64,000 nt of DNA, taken from Chryseobacterium ureilyticum. GTDB taxonomy: Bacteria > Bacteroidota > Bacteroidia > Flavobacteriales > Weeksellaceae. Positions 17,067 to 25,856 of this stretch are shown one piece after another (positions within the stretch are counted from its first letter, which is position 1; every line of letters begins with the position of its first letter). Below the pieces are notes generated by a model that worked only from the letters and a program-made list of their open reading frames with translations, did no database searches and was not told the origin of the DNA. Position numbers and translations under genes: made by a program. The DNA is taken from the NCBI RefSeq assembly GCF_900156735.1, contig NZ_FTOL01000008.1, positions 62,001-126,000 on the forward strand. The letters are read 5' to 3'.

Positions 17067-18038
17067 CTATACTTTATTCTGTTTTAAAAGCATTACGAGG
17101 ATAACTGGAATTCCAAAAACAGAACTTATTACATTCAATGGAATCTGTGTTTTTTCAGCAATGACAGAGAAAAACAACATCACCAACATTCCCAGAAACA
17201 TATTTAAGATCCACTGCTGCCATAATTTGGACGGATTGTAAACCAATCTGCAGAAATGAGGAACAATAATTCCAATAAATAGAATAGGTCCTAAAAATGC
17301 TGTTATGGATGCAGAAAGTAGGGAAGAAGATACTATAATTAAAAGTTTGAGATGCTTTAAATTAACTCCTAAACTCTGTGCATAGGATGTTCCTAAAGAG
17401 TTTCCTATTAGTGGTTTTATAGATTTGAAACAGAAAAATAATCCGATTAATAATAATCCTGACAAAACATAGATCTGATTTCGGGTAACCATATTGTTAG
17501 CTCCAAAAGACCAGAGGATATAGTTTTTTAAGCTTTGATTTTCAGCATAAAACTGTAATAAGGAAACAATTGCTCCTGCAAATGCTGATACTAAAAAACC
17601 AAAAATAATAAGGTATGATTTGTCCTGAAATCTATTGGACATTGATAATAAAATCAACATCAGAAATAAGCTTCCTCCGATTGCTGATAAACTGAGAAAA
17701 CTGTTTTGCAGAAATTCAGGGAGCAGAATGTTATGCGAAAAGAAGATGTAAAAGGCTACGGATAAGCTGGCTACCGATGTAATTCCGAGGATATCAGGAC
17801 CGGCTAAGGGGTTTTGAAAATATTCCTGCATCAGAAATCCGGAAGTAGGAATAGAGATTCCAGCCAATAACATAACCAATACGCGATTGATACGAATTTC
17901 CGCAATCTGACTTTGAGCAGTATCCTGGAAAAAGTCCTGCAGGTTTAAACTCAAAAATCCTGTGTTCAGATTAACGATAGCGCCTGCAATAATTGCAATC
18001 GTTAATAATAAACACAGGATTTTAAATCTTTTTGACAT
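17067..18038 (-). CDS. FecCD family ABC importer permease
   Basis: Inner membrane permease of siderophore, haem or B12 importers. 323 residues with nine to ten hydrophobic segments spread over the protein. Family patterns are present: RINRVLVMLLAGISIPTSGFLMQEYFQNPLAGPDILGITSVASL near 50-95 and GNSLGTSYAQSLGVNLKHLKLL near 215-236, plus FLGPILFIGIIVPHFCRL near 262. It is transcribed between the TlpA-like lipoprotein gene and the small membrane gene. No periplasmic binding protein is in the cluster, so it must be supplied from elsewhere. Confidence 0.92.
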   Translation of the reverse strand: MSKRFKILCLLLTIAIIAGAIVNLNTGFLSLNLQDFFQDTAQSQIAEIRINRVLVMLLAGISIPTSGFLMQEYFQNPLAGPDILGITSVASLSVAFYIFFSHNILLPEFLQNSFLSLSAIGGSLFLMLILLSMSNRFQDKSYLIIFGFLVSAFAGAIVSLLQFYAENQSLKNYILWSFGANNMVTRNQIYVLSGLLLIGLFFCFKSIKPLIGNSLGTSYAQSLGVNLKHLKLLIIVSSSLLSASITAFLGPILFIGIIVPHFCRLVYNPSKLWQQWILNMFLGMLVMLFFSVIAEKTQIPLNVISSVFGIPVILVMLLKQNKV

Positions 18039-18062
18039 TATTCAGAAAGAGTTCTGTATGTT

Positions 18063-18620
18063 TTACTTTACGAAAGATTCGATTTTTGAATTCAATACTT
18101 CTTCCGTCATCATTCCAAGATATTCATCAGTCTGATTACCTTTTCTCATGAAAGTAAACGGAATTGAACCACCATCCCACTGCTTGAAGTTATTGGAAAA
18201 GAAATTCTGATCCAGTTTTTGCCCATCCAATAAAATAACGTTTTCACCAAGATTGTTTTCTACAACAAAATCTTTTACAGCACCATCCCAATCTGCTTTG
18301 TCATCAAGATTTACAAAGGTAAATTTTACTGGCTTACCTTTTAATTCCTGCATTTTGTTTTTAAAGCTTGGGATTTCTTTTATACATGGACCACACCATG
18401 TTGCAAAAAAGTTAGTGATATATAGAGTATCATTATTTTTAGCAAGATGCTGACCTACATTCTCAGGAGAAAGTTCTTTAGGAACATATGTACTTCCTTG
18501 TACTGTTGTATTTTGAGTTACAGAAAGGGAATCTGAAGTCGTATTTTCAGTTTTCTGACCTTCTTTTTTGCAACTGTAAAGCGCAGTAAGTAGTAAGGTT
18601 GATAAAATTATCTTCTTCAT
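18063..18620 (-). CDS. TlpA-like thiol-disulfide oxidoreductase lipoprotein
   Basis: Membrane-anchored thioredoxin-fold protein facing the periplasm. Lipobox LYSC with acylated Cys at residue 17, then a serine/threonine-rich linker to about 45. Active site WCGPC at 75-79 inside TNFFATWCGPCIKEIPSF. The later cis-Pro region is GSIPFTFMRKG. 185 residues. It heads an operon with the ABC permease, 24 bases apart, which suggests, but does not prove, a redox role linked to cytochrome or metal import. Confidence 0.9.
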   Translation of the reverse strand: MKKIILSTLLLTALYSCKKEGQKTENTTSDSLSVTQNTTVQGSTYVPKELSPENVGQHLAKNNDTLYITNFFATWCGPCIKEIPSFKNKMQELKGKPVKFTFVNLDDKADWDGAVKDFVVENNLGENVILLDGQKLDQNFFSNNFKQWDGGSIPFTFMRKGNQTDEYLGMMTEEVLNSKIESFVK

Positions 18621-18635
18621 AAATTATTTTTTATC

Positions 18636-18643
18636 TATTTTTG
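18636..18643 (+). promoter_or_regulatory. -7 box for the oxidoreductase gene
   Basis: TATTTTTG matches TAnnTTTG and ends 9 bases before the ATG at 18653. The transcript would have almost no leader. Confidence 0.45.
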
Positions 18644-18652
18644 AATTGAAGT

Positions 18653-19777
18653 ATGGAACAACAAATCTATAAAGGGAAACTTATAAAGTTTCATCCGTTA
18701 AAAATAGCGAAAAAGGAACAGCTGACCAAAAATACTTTTTCTCTGGAGTTCGATATTCCCGAGAATCTGAAAGCAAATTTTAAGTTTGAAGCTGGGCAAT
18801 ATGTAAGTGTGAAATTTCAATCCCATGGTAAAGAGGTTATTAATGATTATTCAATGACTTCTGCACCTTATGAAGGTAGAATATGTTTGGGAATAAAAGT
18901 AAATTCTTCTGAAGGAGCTACTGCTCAGTTATTTCAAAACTATAATGAAGGTGATGAACTTTGGATCAGTGAACCCGCTGGCAGGTTTACGCTGGTATCC
19001 AAGCCCAGTGAATTCAGAACGATTGTAGCTTTTGCAGCCGGAATAGGAATTACTCCGATTTTAAGCCACTTCAAAAATATCCTTTACAATGAGCCAAGAA
19101 CAAGATTGTTTTTGTTTTTTGGAAATAAAAGCTCGGACGAACTTGTGTATCGGGATCAATTGGATAATCTTGCCAGAACTTGTGGTGACAGGCTTCAGAT
19201 TTTTTACTTCTTTTCACAGGAAAAAACAGTCGATCAGTTTTTCTATGGCAGATTGGATGAGAAGAAATTAAACTTAATCATTAATCAAATTCTTCACCTT
19301 GATGATACTGATGAAGAATCTACCATCTGGGATGCGGTGGATGAAGTTCTTATCTGTGGAAAAGGTGAAATGATTAAAACACTTGCCAATGCTTGCTATC
19401 ACCACGGAATTCCGAAAAGAAATATTCACTTTGAACTTTTTGAAGAATTTAATGATGATATTTATCCTGTAGAAAAAGAATTTCCACTTATTGAAAATAT
19501 AGAGGTGGAATTTACCATGCTTGGCAAAAAATACAGTACTCAACTTCCTGATAATAAGGATAAAATATTGCAACAGCTTTTGATTCAAAAGTTTCCTGTA
19601 CCTTACTCATGCAAGTCTGGAATCTGCGGAAGCTGTGAATGTTCATTAGAAGAAGGAGAAGTAGATTTGATTGAAAATGAATATCTTACCGAAAAAGAAG
19701 AAAGTCAGGGACATATATTAGCATGCATGTCAATAGTGAAAAGTAAAAAAATAAAGCTTAACTTTGATCTTAGTTGA
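18653..19777 (+). CDS. Ferredoxin-NADP reductase-like protein with 2Fe-2S domain (PaaE-like)
   Basis: Electron-transfer flavoprotein. FAD-binding beta-barrel at about 15-110 with NDYSMTSAP (RxYS-type motif, here NDYS), NAD(P)-binding domain with FAAGIGITPILS (about 127-138), and C-terminal plant-type ferredoxin with cysteines C320, C325, C328 and C358 (CKSGICGSC ... ILACMS). 374 residues, the domain order of PaaE and related oxygenase reductases. The partner oxygenase is not in view. Divergent from the TlpA/ABC operon by 32 bases, and its stop overlaps the start of the next gene. Confidence 0.9.
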   Translation: MEQQIYKGKLIKFHPLKIAKKEQLTKNTFSLEFDIPENLKANFKFEAGQYVSVKFQSHGKEVINDYSMTSAPYEGRICLGIKVNSSEGATAQLFQNYNEGDELWISEPAGRFTLVSKPSEFRTIVAFAAGIGITPILSHFKNILYNEPRTRLFLFFGNKSSDELVYRDQLDNLARTCGDRLQIFYFFSQEKTVDQFFYGRLDEKKLNLIINQILHLDDTDEESTIWDAVDEVLICGKGEMIKTLANACYHHGIPKRNIHFELFEEFNDDIYPVEKEFPLIENIEVEFTMLGKKYSTQLPDNKDKILQQLLIQKFPVPYSCKSGICGSCECSLEEGEVDLIENEYLTEKEESQGHILACMSIVKSKKIKLNFDLS

Positions 19778-20391
19778 GAATTATTAAGAACATATTTAAT
19801 CTGGGGTTTGTATCATTAGAATTAGGAATTTTAATGATCTGTTTTTGTAATGTCTGGGTTTTCGGACTTACGAATGGACGTACCTATACTAAAATTTCTA
19901 AAATTCCACCAAGAGAGATTGCATTGGTACTCGGGACATCTCCCAAGATGAGATCAGGGCTTTCCAATCCTTATTTTACCAAAAGAATGGATGCGGCAGC
20001 TCTTCTTTATCATCACGGGAAAATTAAAAAAATTCTGGTAAGTGGTGAGAAGAGTAAAGGGTATAATGAACCTGCTGCTATGAAGAATTATCTGGTGTAT
20101 CAGGAAGGCGTTCCTGAAGATATTATTATTGAAGATCCCAAAGGCTTTAATACCTACAAAAGTATTCTTCGTTGTAAAGATGTTTATAAGAAGAAAAATG
20201 TAATTATTGTTTCTCAGGGATATCATAACCTCCGTGCTTTATTTTTTGCAAGAAACAATGATATGAATGCATTGGGTTTTGATGCGCAGGATGTCACAAA
20301 ACCTGAAAGTTTCTACAGAAATCAGGCGAGAGAAGTCCTCGCCCGTGTTATAGCTGTAGTATATTTTATTTTAGGAGTTTCCCCAGATTAG
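19774..20391 (+). CDS. SanA/YdcF-like DUF218 membrane protein
   Basis: 205-residue protein of the DUF218 group, to which SanA (vancomycin exclusion) belongs. One N-terminal hydrophobic helix (about 10-33), then ALVLGTSPKMRSGLSNPYFTKRMDAAALLYHHGKIKKILVSG, the nucleotide-fold core, and IIVSQGYHNLRALFFAR. Start is TTG at 19774, overlapping the previous stop (TTGA); no ATG exists until well inside the transmembrane segment. Likely involved in envelope barrier function, by family only. Convergent with the TamL gene, overlapping by four bases. Confidence 0.85.
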   Translation: MRIIKNIFNLGFVSLELGILMICFCNVWVFGLTNGRTYTKISKIPPREIALVLGTSPKMRSGLSNPYFTKRMDAAALLYHHGKIKKILVSGEKSKGYNEPAAMKNYLVYQEGVPEDIIIEDPKGFNTYKSILRCKDVYKKKNVIIVSQGYHNLRALFFARNNDMNALGFDAQDVTKPESFYRNQAREVLARVIAVVYFILGVSPD

Positions 20392-22988
20392 AAAGGATAT
20401 CCGAATGCAAAGTTCACAGTAGGTTTGAAAGGCTGGAACGTTTTGAATCTCCATCTGTCTCCTTCCGGTTTGTTTGGATCATAGATTTTATACGCAAGGT
20501 CTAGTCTCAACGTGATATAGGCAATATTTACTCTTAATCCGAATCCACTACCAACACCCACTTGCCCTAAGAATTTATTGAATTTAAATTCATCACCATA
20601 ACCATCATTATGATCACGGAGGCTCCACGTATTACCAATATCTGTAAATAAGGCTCCTTCATACATTTTATTAAAAGGAATTCTGTATTCAATATTGGTG
20701 GTAAGTTTTATATTATCGGTCATATAAGTACGCACTCTTTCATCTACCTGAGAATCTGCAGGACCTAGCCCACCAAATGCTACCCAGGCTCTGATATCAT
20801 TAGAACCTCCATTAAAGTAAGATTTGATAATTGGCATGTCTTCAGAATTTCCATAAGGAATACCAACACCAATGAACTGGCGAAGAACTAAAGTTTGATT
20901 CCCATTGAATTTAAAATATTTTCTTGTATCAATATCAAACTTTACAAACTGTGCATAAGGAATTCCAAAAATTGTTCTTTGAGGAGATGCTAAAATTCCA
21001 CCGCCATCATCTTTTTTATTGAATAAGCTTAATATATTACCCGCAAGTTCAACCTTTCCGTTAAAATAGAAAGCGTTAGGATATTCTTTTTTTCCAATTT
21101 CATTATAAACAAAGTTATAGATCATGGAAGAAATCAAAACGTCTTGAGTTTGTCGGTCTTTATTTACCAATGCTCCCCTGAATGCTGTTAAAAGGTCTGT
21201 TCCACTTTGATTAAGCGATTGTCTGTAGGTTTCATCTTCTACAATTTTTCTGGAAACATAGTCAATATCTACTTTACCATCTCTAAAGTCTTGCCCAAGT
21301 TGAGAATGTGAAAGAAAATAATCAGTGAAAATATCGTCCCTGATTTTTTCATCATTAGGGAAATAAGAATAATAAGCATCCTTATTTTTCGTTAAGCTGA
21401 CCTGTGTATTGAATAATGTTAATTTATGATATACCTGATCATTAATATTAGCTTGATAATTCAATCCCGTATTGAAGTTGACTCTCCCCAAACCTATATT
21501 ATTCTGTATGGAAGCTCCTAATAAAATAGATGAAGTAGGAGTGTATCTTTTAGGCAAGAATTTATAATAATTAAAAGGTAATAGCAATCTTGGGAAGTTC
21601 AGAGATGCCTGAGCAGAAATCTCATAGGCTGTTGTTCTTTTATCAATATCCTTCGTACTTCTGATAGACCCGAATGTTCCTGAAATACTTGTAAAAAGGT
21701 TTTCTGCACCTCTAAAAAGATTTCTTGTTGTAAGGTCCACGGAAGGAGAAACCCCAAGGTTTAATACCTGAGAATAATTAATATCAGTACCTACTTTAAG
21801 CTCATACTTAGGAAGGGGTTTTAATACATACAAAACATCTACAATACTGTCATTAGGAGAAGACATTCCACCTTGTCTCAGAGAGTCTCTGGCTTTTACG
21901 ATACTAAAGTTGTTCATAGACAAAATATTTCTTTTTGTCACGTCTAACTTTTTCTGATCAAAAACCTGCTTACTGTCTGCAATAATGGTTCTCCATATGG
22001 ATGATGATTTATATTTTTCATTCATCTTATGGAAACGGATTCTTCTTAAGCTGTCTTTCTTGGTATTTTTAGGATAATCTCCAGGTTCGTCTACAATAGC
22101 TACGTCAATATTCCCAAAAGTAGCCACTTTATAACGGGTATCAAGAGAATCTTTATGGATTTCTAAGGTTAAAGGAACATTTTTTTTGCTTTTCAGAGAG
22201 TCAGCGACAAAGTAAACTTCATCGTTAGAGGCATTAAATTTATAATATCCAAACTCTCTCATCAGGTCAGTAATTCTTGCAACCTCTTTTTCAAGGACGG
22301 TTTGATCAAGAATCTGCCCGGATCTTACAAGTGTTTTATTAAGGTTGTAAGCATAATATCCTTTAATTCCGGGATCTGGGATATTATAAAAATAATCTTT
22401 AATATAGGTAGGCTCGTTATGCTTGATAAAATACTTTACTGCGGCTTTTTTTGAAGCAGAATCAATATCATGTTTGTATTTTACTTCTGCATCCCAAAAA
22501 CCTCTATAAGTAAGTCTTTTATTGATAGACTCCGTACTTTTTTCACTCCTTGTCTGATCCAGAATTACAGGTGGTGATCCCCAGCTATGCAATAAACGGT
22601 CAAAGAAAAGATTTTTCCCGACACTATTTTTCATATTATATTTAATGAATAATGAATCTCTCAGCTTTTGATTTCTCATTTCACCGGGATAGGTCATATA
22701 CTCATTAAGAATGGTGTCGTATTTTGGATTTGCCATATTATAGAACATAAGTCCCAAAGGCATAAAGAGAACCTGTTTTTTGTTAGGTTTTTGCTGAACG
22801 TATTCTTTCAGTTCTTCATCGAAGAATTCTTTCTTATCCTCAAACTCAAAGCTGTTTCTGGTAAGGAGATATTCGCCTTCCGGAACTTTTTTTGTTGTAC
22901 TACAAGCATAAAGGAGACCAACAAATGTTGCAAATGAAATAATTTTATAATATTTTTGAGGAGAATTCTTATAATGCTTACAGCTCAT
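20388..22988 (-). CDS. tamL: Translocation and assembly module lipoprotein (TamL, BamA/TamA family)
   Basis: Outer membrane assembly protein, 866 residues. The N-terminus has a lipoprotein signal with Cys29 (LLYACSTTKKVPEGEYLL), POTRA-like repeats at about 30-330, and a C-terminal Omp85 barrel ending FQPFKPTVNFAFGYPF. The barrel motif GSNDIRAW near 730 is visible. The lipidated Omp85 is the Bacteroidota partner of TamB. The start overlaps the start of the divergent SpoU methyltransferase by 15 bases. No tamB is in the window. Confidence 0.9.
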   Translation of the reverse strand: MSCKHYKNSPQKYYKIISFATFVGLLYACSTTKKVPEGEYLLTRNSFEFEDKKEFFDEELKEYVQQKPNKKQVLFMPLGLMFYNMANPKYDTILNEYMTYPGEMRNQKLRDSLFIKYNMKNSVGKNLFFDRLLHSWGSPPVILDQTRSEKSTESINKRLTYRGFWDAEVKYKHDIDSASKKAAVKYFIKHNEPTYIKDYFYNIPDPGIKGYYAYNLNKTLVRSGQILDQTVLEKEVARITDLMREFGYYKFNASNDEVYFVADSLKSKKNVPLTLEIHKDSLDTRYKVATFGNIDVAIVDEPGDYPKNTKKDSLRRIRFHKMNEKYKSSSIWRTIIADSKQVFDQKKLDVTKRNILSMNNFSIVKARDSLRQGGMSSPNDSIVDVLYVLKPLPKYELKVGTDINYSQVLNLGVSPSVDLTTRNLFRGAENLFTSISGTFGSIRSTKDIDKRTTAYEISAQASLNFPRLLLPFNYYKFLPKRYTPTSSILLGASIQNNIGLGRVNFNTGLNYQANINDQVYHKLTLFNTQVSLTKNKDAYYSYFPNDEKIRDDIFTDYFLSHSQLGQDFRDGKVDIDYVSRKIVEDETYRQSLNQSGTDLLTAFRGALVNKDRQTQDVLISSMIYNFVYNEIGKKEYPNAFYFNGKVELAGNILSLFNKKDDGGGILASPQRTIFGIPYAQFVKFDIDTRKYFKFNGNQTLVLRQFIGVGIPYGNSEDMPIIKSYFNGGSNDIRAWVAFGGLGPADSQVDERVRTYMTDNIKLTTNIEYRIPFNKMYEGALFTDIGNTWSLRDHNDGYGDEFKFNKFLGQVGVGSGFGLRVNIAYITLRLDLAYKIYDPNKPEGDRWRFKTFQPFKPTVNFAFGYPF

Positions 22989-23699
22989 ACAATAAAAGTT
23001 TTACAATCTTTAGATAAAAAGAAGTTCAGACAAAAATACAATTTGTTTTTGGTTGAAGGTAATAAAATCATTTGTGAACTTTCCAATTCTAACTTTAAAG
23101 TTAAAGAAATATTATCAACCGATCCGCAAAAATTGGACCGTACTGATATCCCTGTGACTCATATCTCTGAAAATGAGTTGAAAAAAATCAGTTTCCTTAA
23201 AACACCAAAAGATTCCGTTGCCGTATGCTATCTGGCAGATGAAGAAAAGATGGAGGATAAAAATATCCAGCTGGTTTTGGATGGAATTCAGGATCCCGGG
23301 AATTTGGGTACAATTATCCGATTGGCAGATTGGTTTGGAATAGAACAGATCATCTGTAGTGAAGATACTGTTGATTTTTATAATCCTAAGGTGATTCAGG
23401 CTACGATGGGGTCTTTTACAAGAGTAAACGTCGTTTATACCGATCTTGTAGAATATCTTTCACAAACGGGAAATGTAAATATCGGAACAGATATGGATGG
23501 AGAGAATATCTATACTTTTGATAAGCCTGAAAAAATCAATTTAATACTTGGAAACGAAGGAAACGGAATGAGACCGGAAACAGAAAAGCTTCTGCAGAAA
23601 TGCATTACTATTCCAAGGTTCGGAAAATCCCAGTCAACGGAAAGTCTTAATGTATCGATGGCAGCAGGGATTATTTTAGGGCAGCTATTTTCAAAATAA
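22974..23699 (+). CDS. SpoU/TrmH family RNA 2'-O-methyltransferase
   Basis: SAM-dependent RNA methyltransferase, 241 residues from ATG 22974 (MLTAHTIKVLQSL); an upstream TTG at 22956 would overlap the divergent gene further. An N-terminal substrate domain (KKKFRQKYNLFLVEGNKII) precedes the knot domain with motif 1 LVLDGIQDPGNLGTIIRLADWFG, motif 2 LILGNEGNGM and motif 3 QSTESLNVSMAAGIIL. The target rRNA or tRNA position cannot be read from sequence. Ends at a very strong bidirectional terminator. Confidence 0.93.
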   Translation: MLTAHTIKVLQSLDKKKFRQKYNLFLVEGNKIICELSNSNFKVKEILSTDPQKLDRTDIPVTHISENELKKISFLKTPKDSVAVCYLADEEKMEDKNIQLVLDGIQDPGNLGTIIRLADWFGIEQIICSEDTVDFYNPKVIQATMGSFTRVNVVYTDLVEYLSQTGNVNIGTDMDGENIYTFDKPEKINLILGNEGNGMRPETEKLLQKCITIPRFGKSQSTESLNVSMAAGIILGQLFSK

Positions 23700-23717
23700 A
23701 AAGACTGTATAAAAAAT

Positions 23718-23766
23718 AAAGGCTTAGAATGTGAAAATAAAACTATTTTTCACATTCTAAGCCTTT
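23718..23766. terminator. Strong bidirectional terminator
   Basis: A perfect 20-bp stem: 23718-23737 pairs with 23747-23766, with a 9-base loop. A-rich and T-rich flanks serve both strands. It separates the convergent methyltransferase gene and the small envelope operon that ends at 23772. Confidence 0.9.
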
Positions 23767-23771
23767 ATTAC

Positions 23772-24269
23772 TTATATCAATTGCTCCATACTGGAGACAC
23801 TTTTATTCTTCTGGTATACTTCCAGCTTTTTTCTGACATATTTCAGTGCAATAGGAGCGAGGTAGATCAGCGCTGCCCCTACAAGTTTATTTTTCCAATT
23901 AGAACTTTTCATATTCTTCTTGGCATAATTTCCAACGATGGCTGTAACTCCCAGTTTTACCAGGCTGTCTGTAATATTTCCTTTAAATGCAGAACTTGCA
24001 AATCCCACAGCTGTATTTTTACTGATAAGAAGATCTTTTACCTCAGAGGTAAGCTGTTTGGCAATGACATCTTTTCTCAGAACAACTTTTTCATCACCGT
24101 CTTCATCTACTTTTTCCTGAAGATACTGATCACTTAAACCATTGGTAAAAGCACTTAAGCTCTCTTTTGTATTTTTAAAAGTAAGAAGGTTTTCCAGATC
24201 GTTTATTTCTCCCTGAAGCAGTTTTTTCTTTCTTCTTAATTCTTCTATGCTTTCATATCTTCTACTCAT
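23772..24269 (-). CDS. Hypothetical protein in a YtxH/holin-like operon
   Basis: 165 residues, function unknown. An N-terminal coiled coil (ESIEELRRKKKLLQGEINDLENLL, about 6-30), a middle segment with DVIAKQLTSEVKDLLISKN, and a C-terminal amphipathic/hydrophobic region (NKLVGAALIYLAPIALKYVRKKLEVY). It overlaps the holin-like gene by eight bases, a sign of translational coupling. The trio resembles envelope-stress gene sets in Flavobacteriia. Confidence 0.7.
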   Translation of the reverse strand: MSRRYESIEELRRKKKLLQGEINDLENLLTFKNTKESLSAFTNGLSDQYLQEKVDEDGDEKVVLRKDVIAKQLTSEVKDLLISKNTAVGFASSAFKGNITDSLVKLGVTAIVGNYAKKNMKSSNWKNKLVGAALIYLAPIALKYVRKKLEVYQKNKSVSSMEQLI

Positions 24270-24582
24270 GGCTTGAATGATTTAAAAATTTAATAACCTG
24301 GTCTGCAACAGTATTTACAATCTTATGCTTGAAGGCAATGACAAAAGCCATTACTAAAGCATAAAATGCAGCAACAATTAAGAACCCGTAGGAATAATTA
24401 TCCAGGGCTTTACCAATAAGGAAAGCGATTCCAAAATTGAAAAGGATAATAAAAAAAGCAAAAGCAACAAGCAGTACTACAAAGTAGGTAATGAGCCCGG
24501 CAGAAAGAGACGACTTTTCAGTAGCTTCAATTTTCAGAAGATCTATTCTCTTTGATGCGTATTCTTTAATAGTTTCTATCAT
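24262..24582 (-). CDS. Phage-holin-like (Holin-X type) membrane protein
   Basis: 106 residues with two strongly hydrophobic helices (about 30-55 and 62-85) after an N-terminal amphipathic segment (MIETIKEYASKRIDLLKIEATEKSS). The layout fits the chromosomal 'phage holin family' of Bacteroidota, which is not tied to phages; no phage gene is nearby. Middle gene of the YtxH-holin-coiled coil unit. Confidence 0.75.
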   Translation of the reverse strand: MIETIKEYASKRIDLLKIEATEKSSLSAGLITYFVVLLVAFAFFIILFNFGIAFLIGKALDNYSYGFLIVAAFYALVMAFVIAFKHKIVNTVADQVIKFLNHSSHE

Positions 24583-24605
24583 TGTTTTTTTTTAAAGTTA
24601 CAAAA

Positions 24606-24633
24606 AAAGGAACTTTCGCACAAAAGTTCCTTT
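24606..24633 (-). terminator. Terminator or attenuator after the YtxH gene
   Basis: AAAGGAACTT (24606-24615) pairs with AAGTTCCTTT (24624-24633). On the minus strand it is followed by a U run (A at 24602-24608). It sits between the YtxH and holin-like genes and would let YtxH be made in excess. Confidence 0.7.
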
Positions 24634-24658
24634 CTGTAATTTACTTAAAAAAGATAAA

Positions 24659-25012
24659 TTACTTATTTTTTAGATCGTTCAGTTCTGCCTCTACATCTTT
24701 TACTACATCTGCAGTTTTAGAAACAATCTGATCTTTGTATTTGTCATACCCGTCTTTCATAGTATGTGCTACGTTGTTAGCCGTTTCTTTAAAAGTAGAA
24801 GAAATATTGCCATATTGGTCTTTTACTTTTTCAGAAACTTCTCCGTATTTGTTTTTCGCTTGATCTTTAAGATCGTTAGCTTTATTCTTGATTTTTTTTC
24901 TAGTTTCTTTTCCTTCTTCAGGTGCATATAACATTCCTAAGATTACACCTGCTGCAGCACCTGCAAGAAGTCCCGCCAATATACCTGCTGTATTTTTTCC
25001 GTTTTTAGACAT
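24659..25012 (-). CDS. YtxH domain-containing stress protein
   Basis: 117 residues. N-terminal glycine/alanine-rich transmembrane segment (GILAGLLAGAAAGVILGMLYAPEEG at about 9-33), then a long charged amphipathic helix with repeats of the type KNKANDLKDQAKNKYGEVSEKVKDQYG. The APEEGKETRKKIKNKA motif is the YtxH hallmark. Its role is thought to be in general or envelope stress. Own terminator follows. Confidence 0.88.
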   Translation of the reverse strand: MSKNGKNTAGILAGLLAGAAAGVILGMLYAPEEGKETRKKIKNKANDLKDQAKNKYGEVSEKVKDQYGNISSTFKETANNVAHTMKDGYDKYKDQIVSKTADVVKDVEAELNDLKNK

Positions 25013-25108
25013 TTTAAGTTTTTTAATAGTTAATAATAGATTAGTTTTTTACACTAATAAAACTTACAATTTGTATACCAAAGGAGGCTGTATGCCTATT
25101 AAAAATTG

Positions 25109-25783
25109 TTAAATCTTTTCGATGTAAGAAAGAATAAGTTCTATAGTTTCTTCTTTGGTCAGGTTAGAATTATCAATAACAGTAGCGTCGTCAGCTTTTT
25201 TTAAAGGGGCTATTTCACGCTCACTGTCGACCTTATCTCTTTCAATAAGGTTTTGTTTTACCTGTTCTTTGTCTGCTTCTATTCCCAGACCTTTTAATTC
25301 CAGGAATCTTCTATTCGTTCTTTCATCAATACTTGCTGTAAGGAAGAATTTATAGTCCGCATTTGGCAGAACTACTGTCCCAATGTCACGTCCGTCCATA
25401 ATGACACCTCCTTTTTCTGCCAAAGAGCGCTGAGACTGTAATAAAAAGTCTCTCACTTCCTTTTGCTTGGCAACAAGACTTACATTCTCGGAAACTGCAT
25501 TGGTGCGAATTTCTTTTGAAATATCAGTACTATTAAGATAAAGAACTAAAGTTCCGTTATTATTTTTAAATTCAAGATGAATCTGATCAAAAGATGAGAA
25601 CAGGGTATTCAAATCAATCTCGCCGTCATTATTCAAACAGTGCTGTAAGGCATACCAGGTAGCTCCTCTGTAAAGCGCTCCTGTATCCATATGAATAAGT
25701 CCTAACTTATCAGCAATGATTTTAGAGATAGAACTTTTTCCGGTAGACGAGTACCCATCGATAGCTATTACAGGTTTTTTCAT
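25109..25783 (-). CDS. cmk: Cytidylate kinase
   Basis: Phosphorylates CMP/dCMP with ATP. P-loop DGYSSTGKSS at 9-18, MDTGALYRG at about 32-40, and DGRDIGTVVLPNADYKFFLTAS near 133-154, plus the RNRRF-type lid (ERTNRRFLEL). 224 residues, the standard length. It follows porQ, as in many Bacteroidota, and the pair likely forms an operon (73 bases apart). Confidence 0.95.
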   Translation of the reverse strand: MKKPVIAIDGYSSTGKSSISKIIADKLGLIHMDTGALYRGATWYALQHCLNNDGEIDLNTLFSSFDQIHLEFKNNNGTLVLYLNSTDISKEIRTNAVSENVSLVAKQKEVRDFLLQSQRSLAEKGGVIMDGRDIGTVVLPNADYKFFLTASIDERTNRRFLELKGLGIEADKEQVKQNLIERDKVDSEREIAPLKKADDATVIDNSNLTKEETIELILSYIEKI

Positions 25784-25856
25784 ACTGCAAATTTCAAGAT
25801 TTTTTTTAGAAAATCAAGGAATAATAAGAAATTTTAAGAGGGATTTAAGATTTTAC

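Noticed and set aside
24262..24582. Holin gene as a sign of a prophage
   Set aside because: The protein is the chromosomal holin-X type next to YtxH, and no other phage gene is present.
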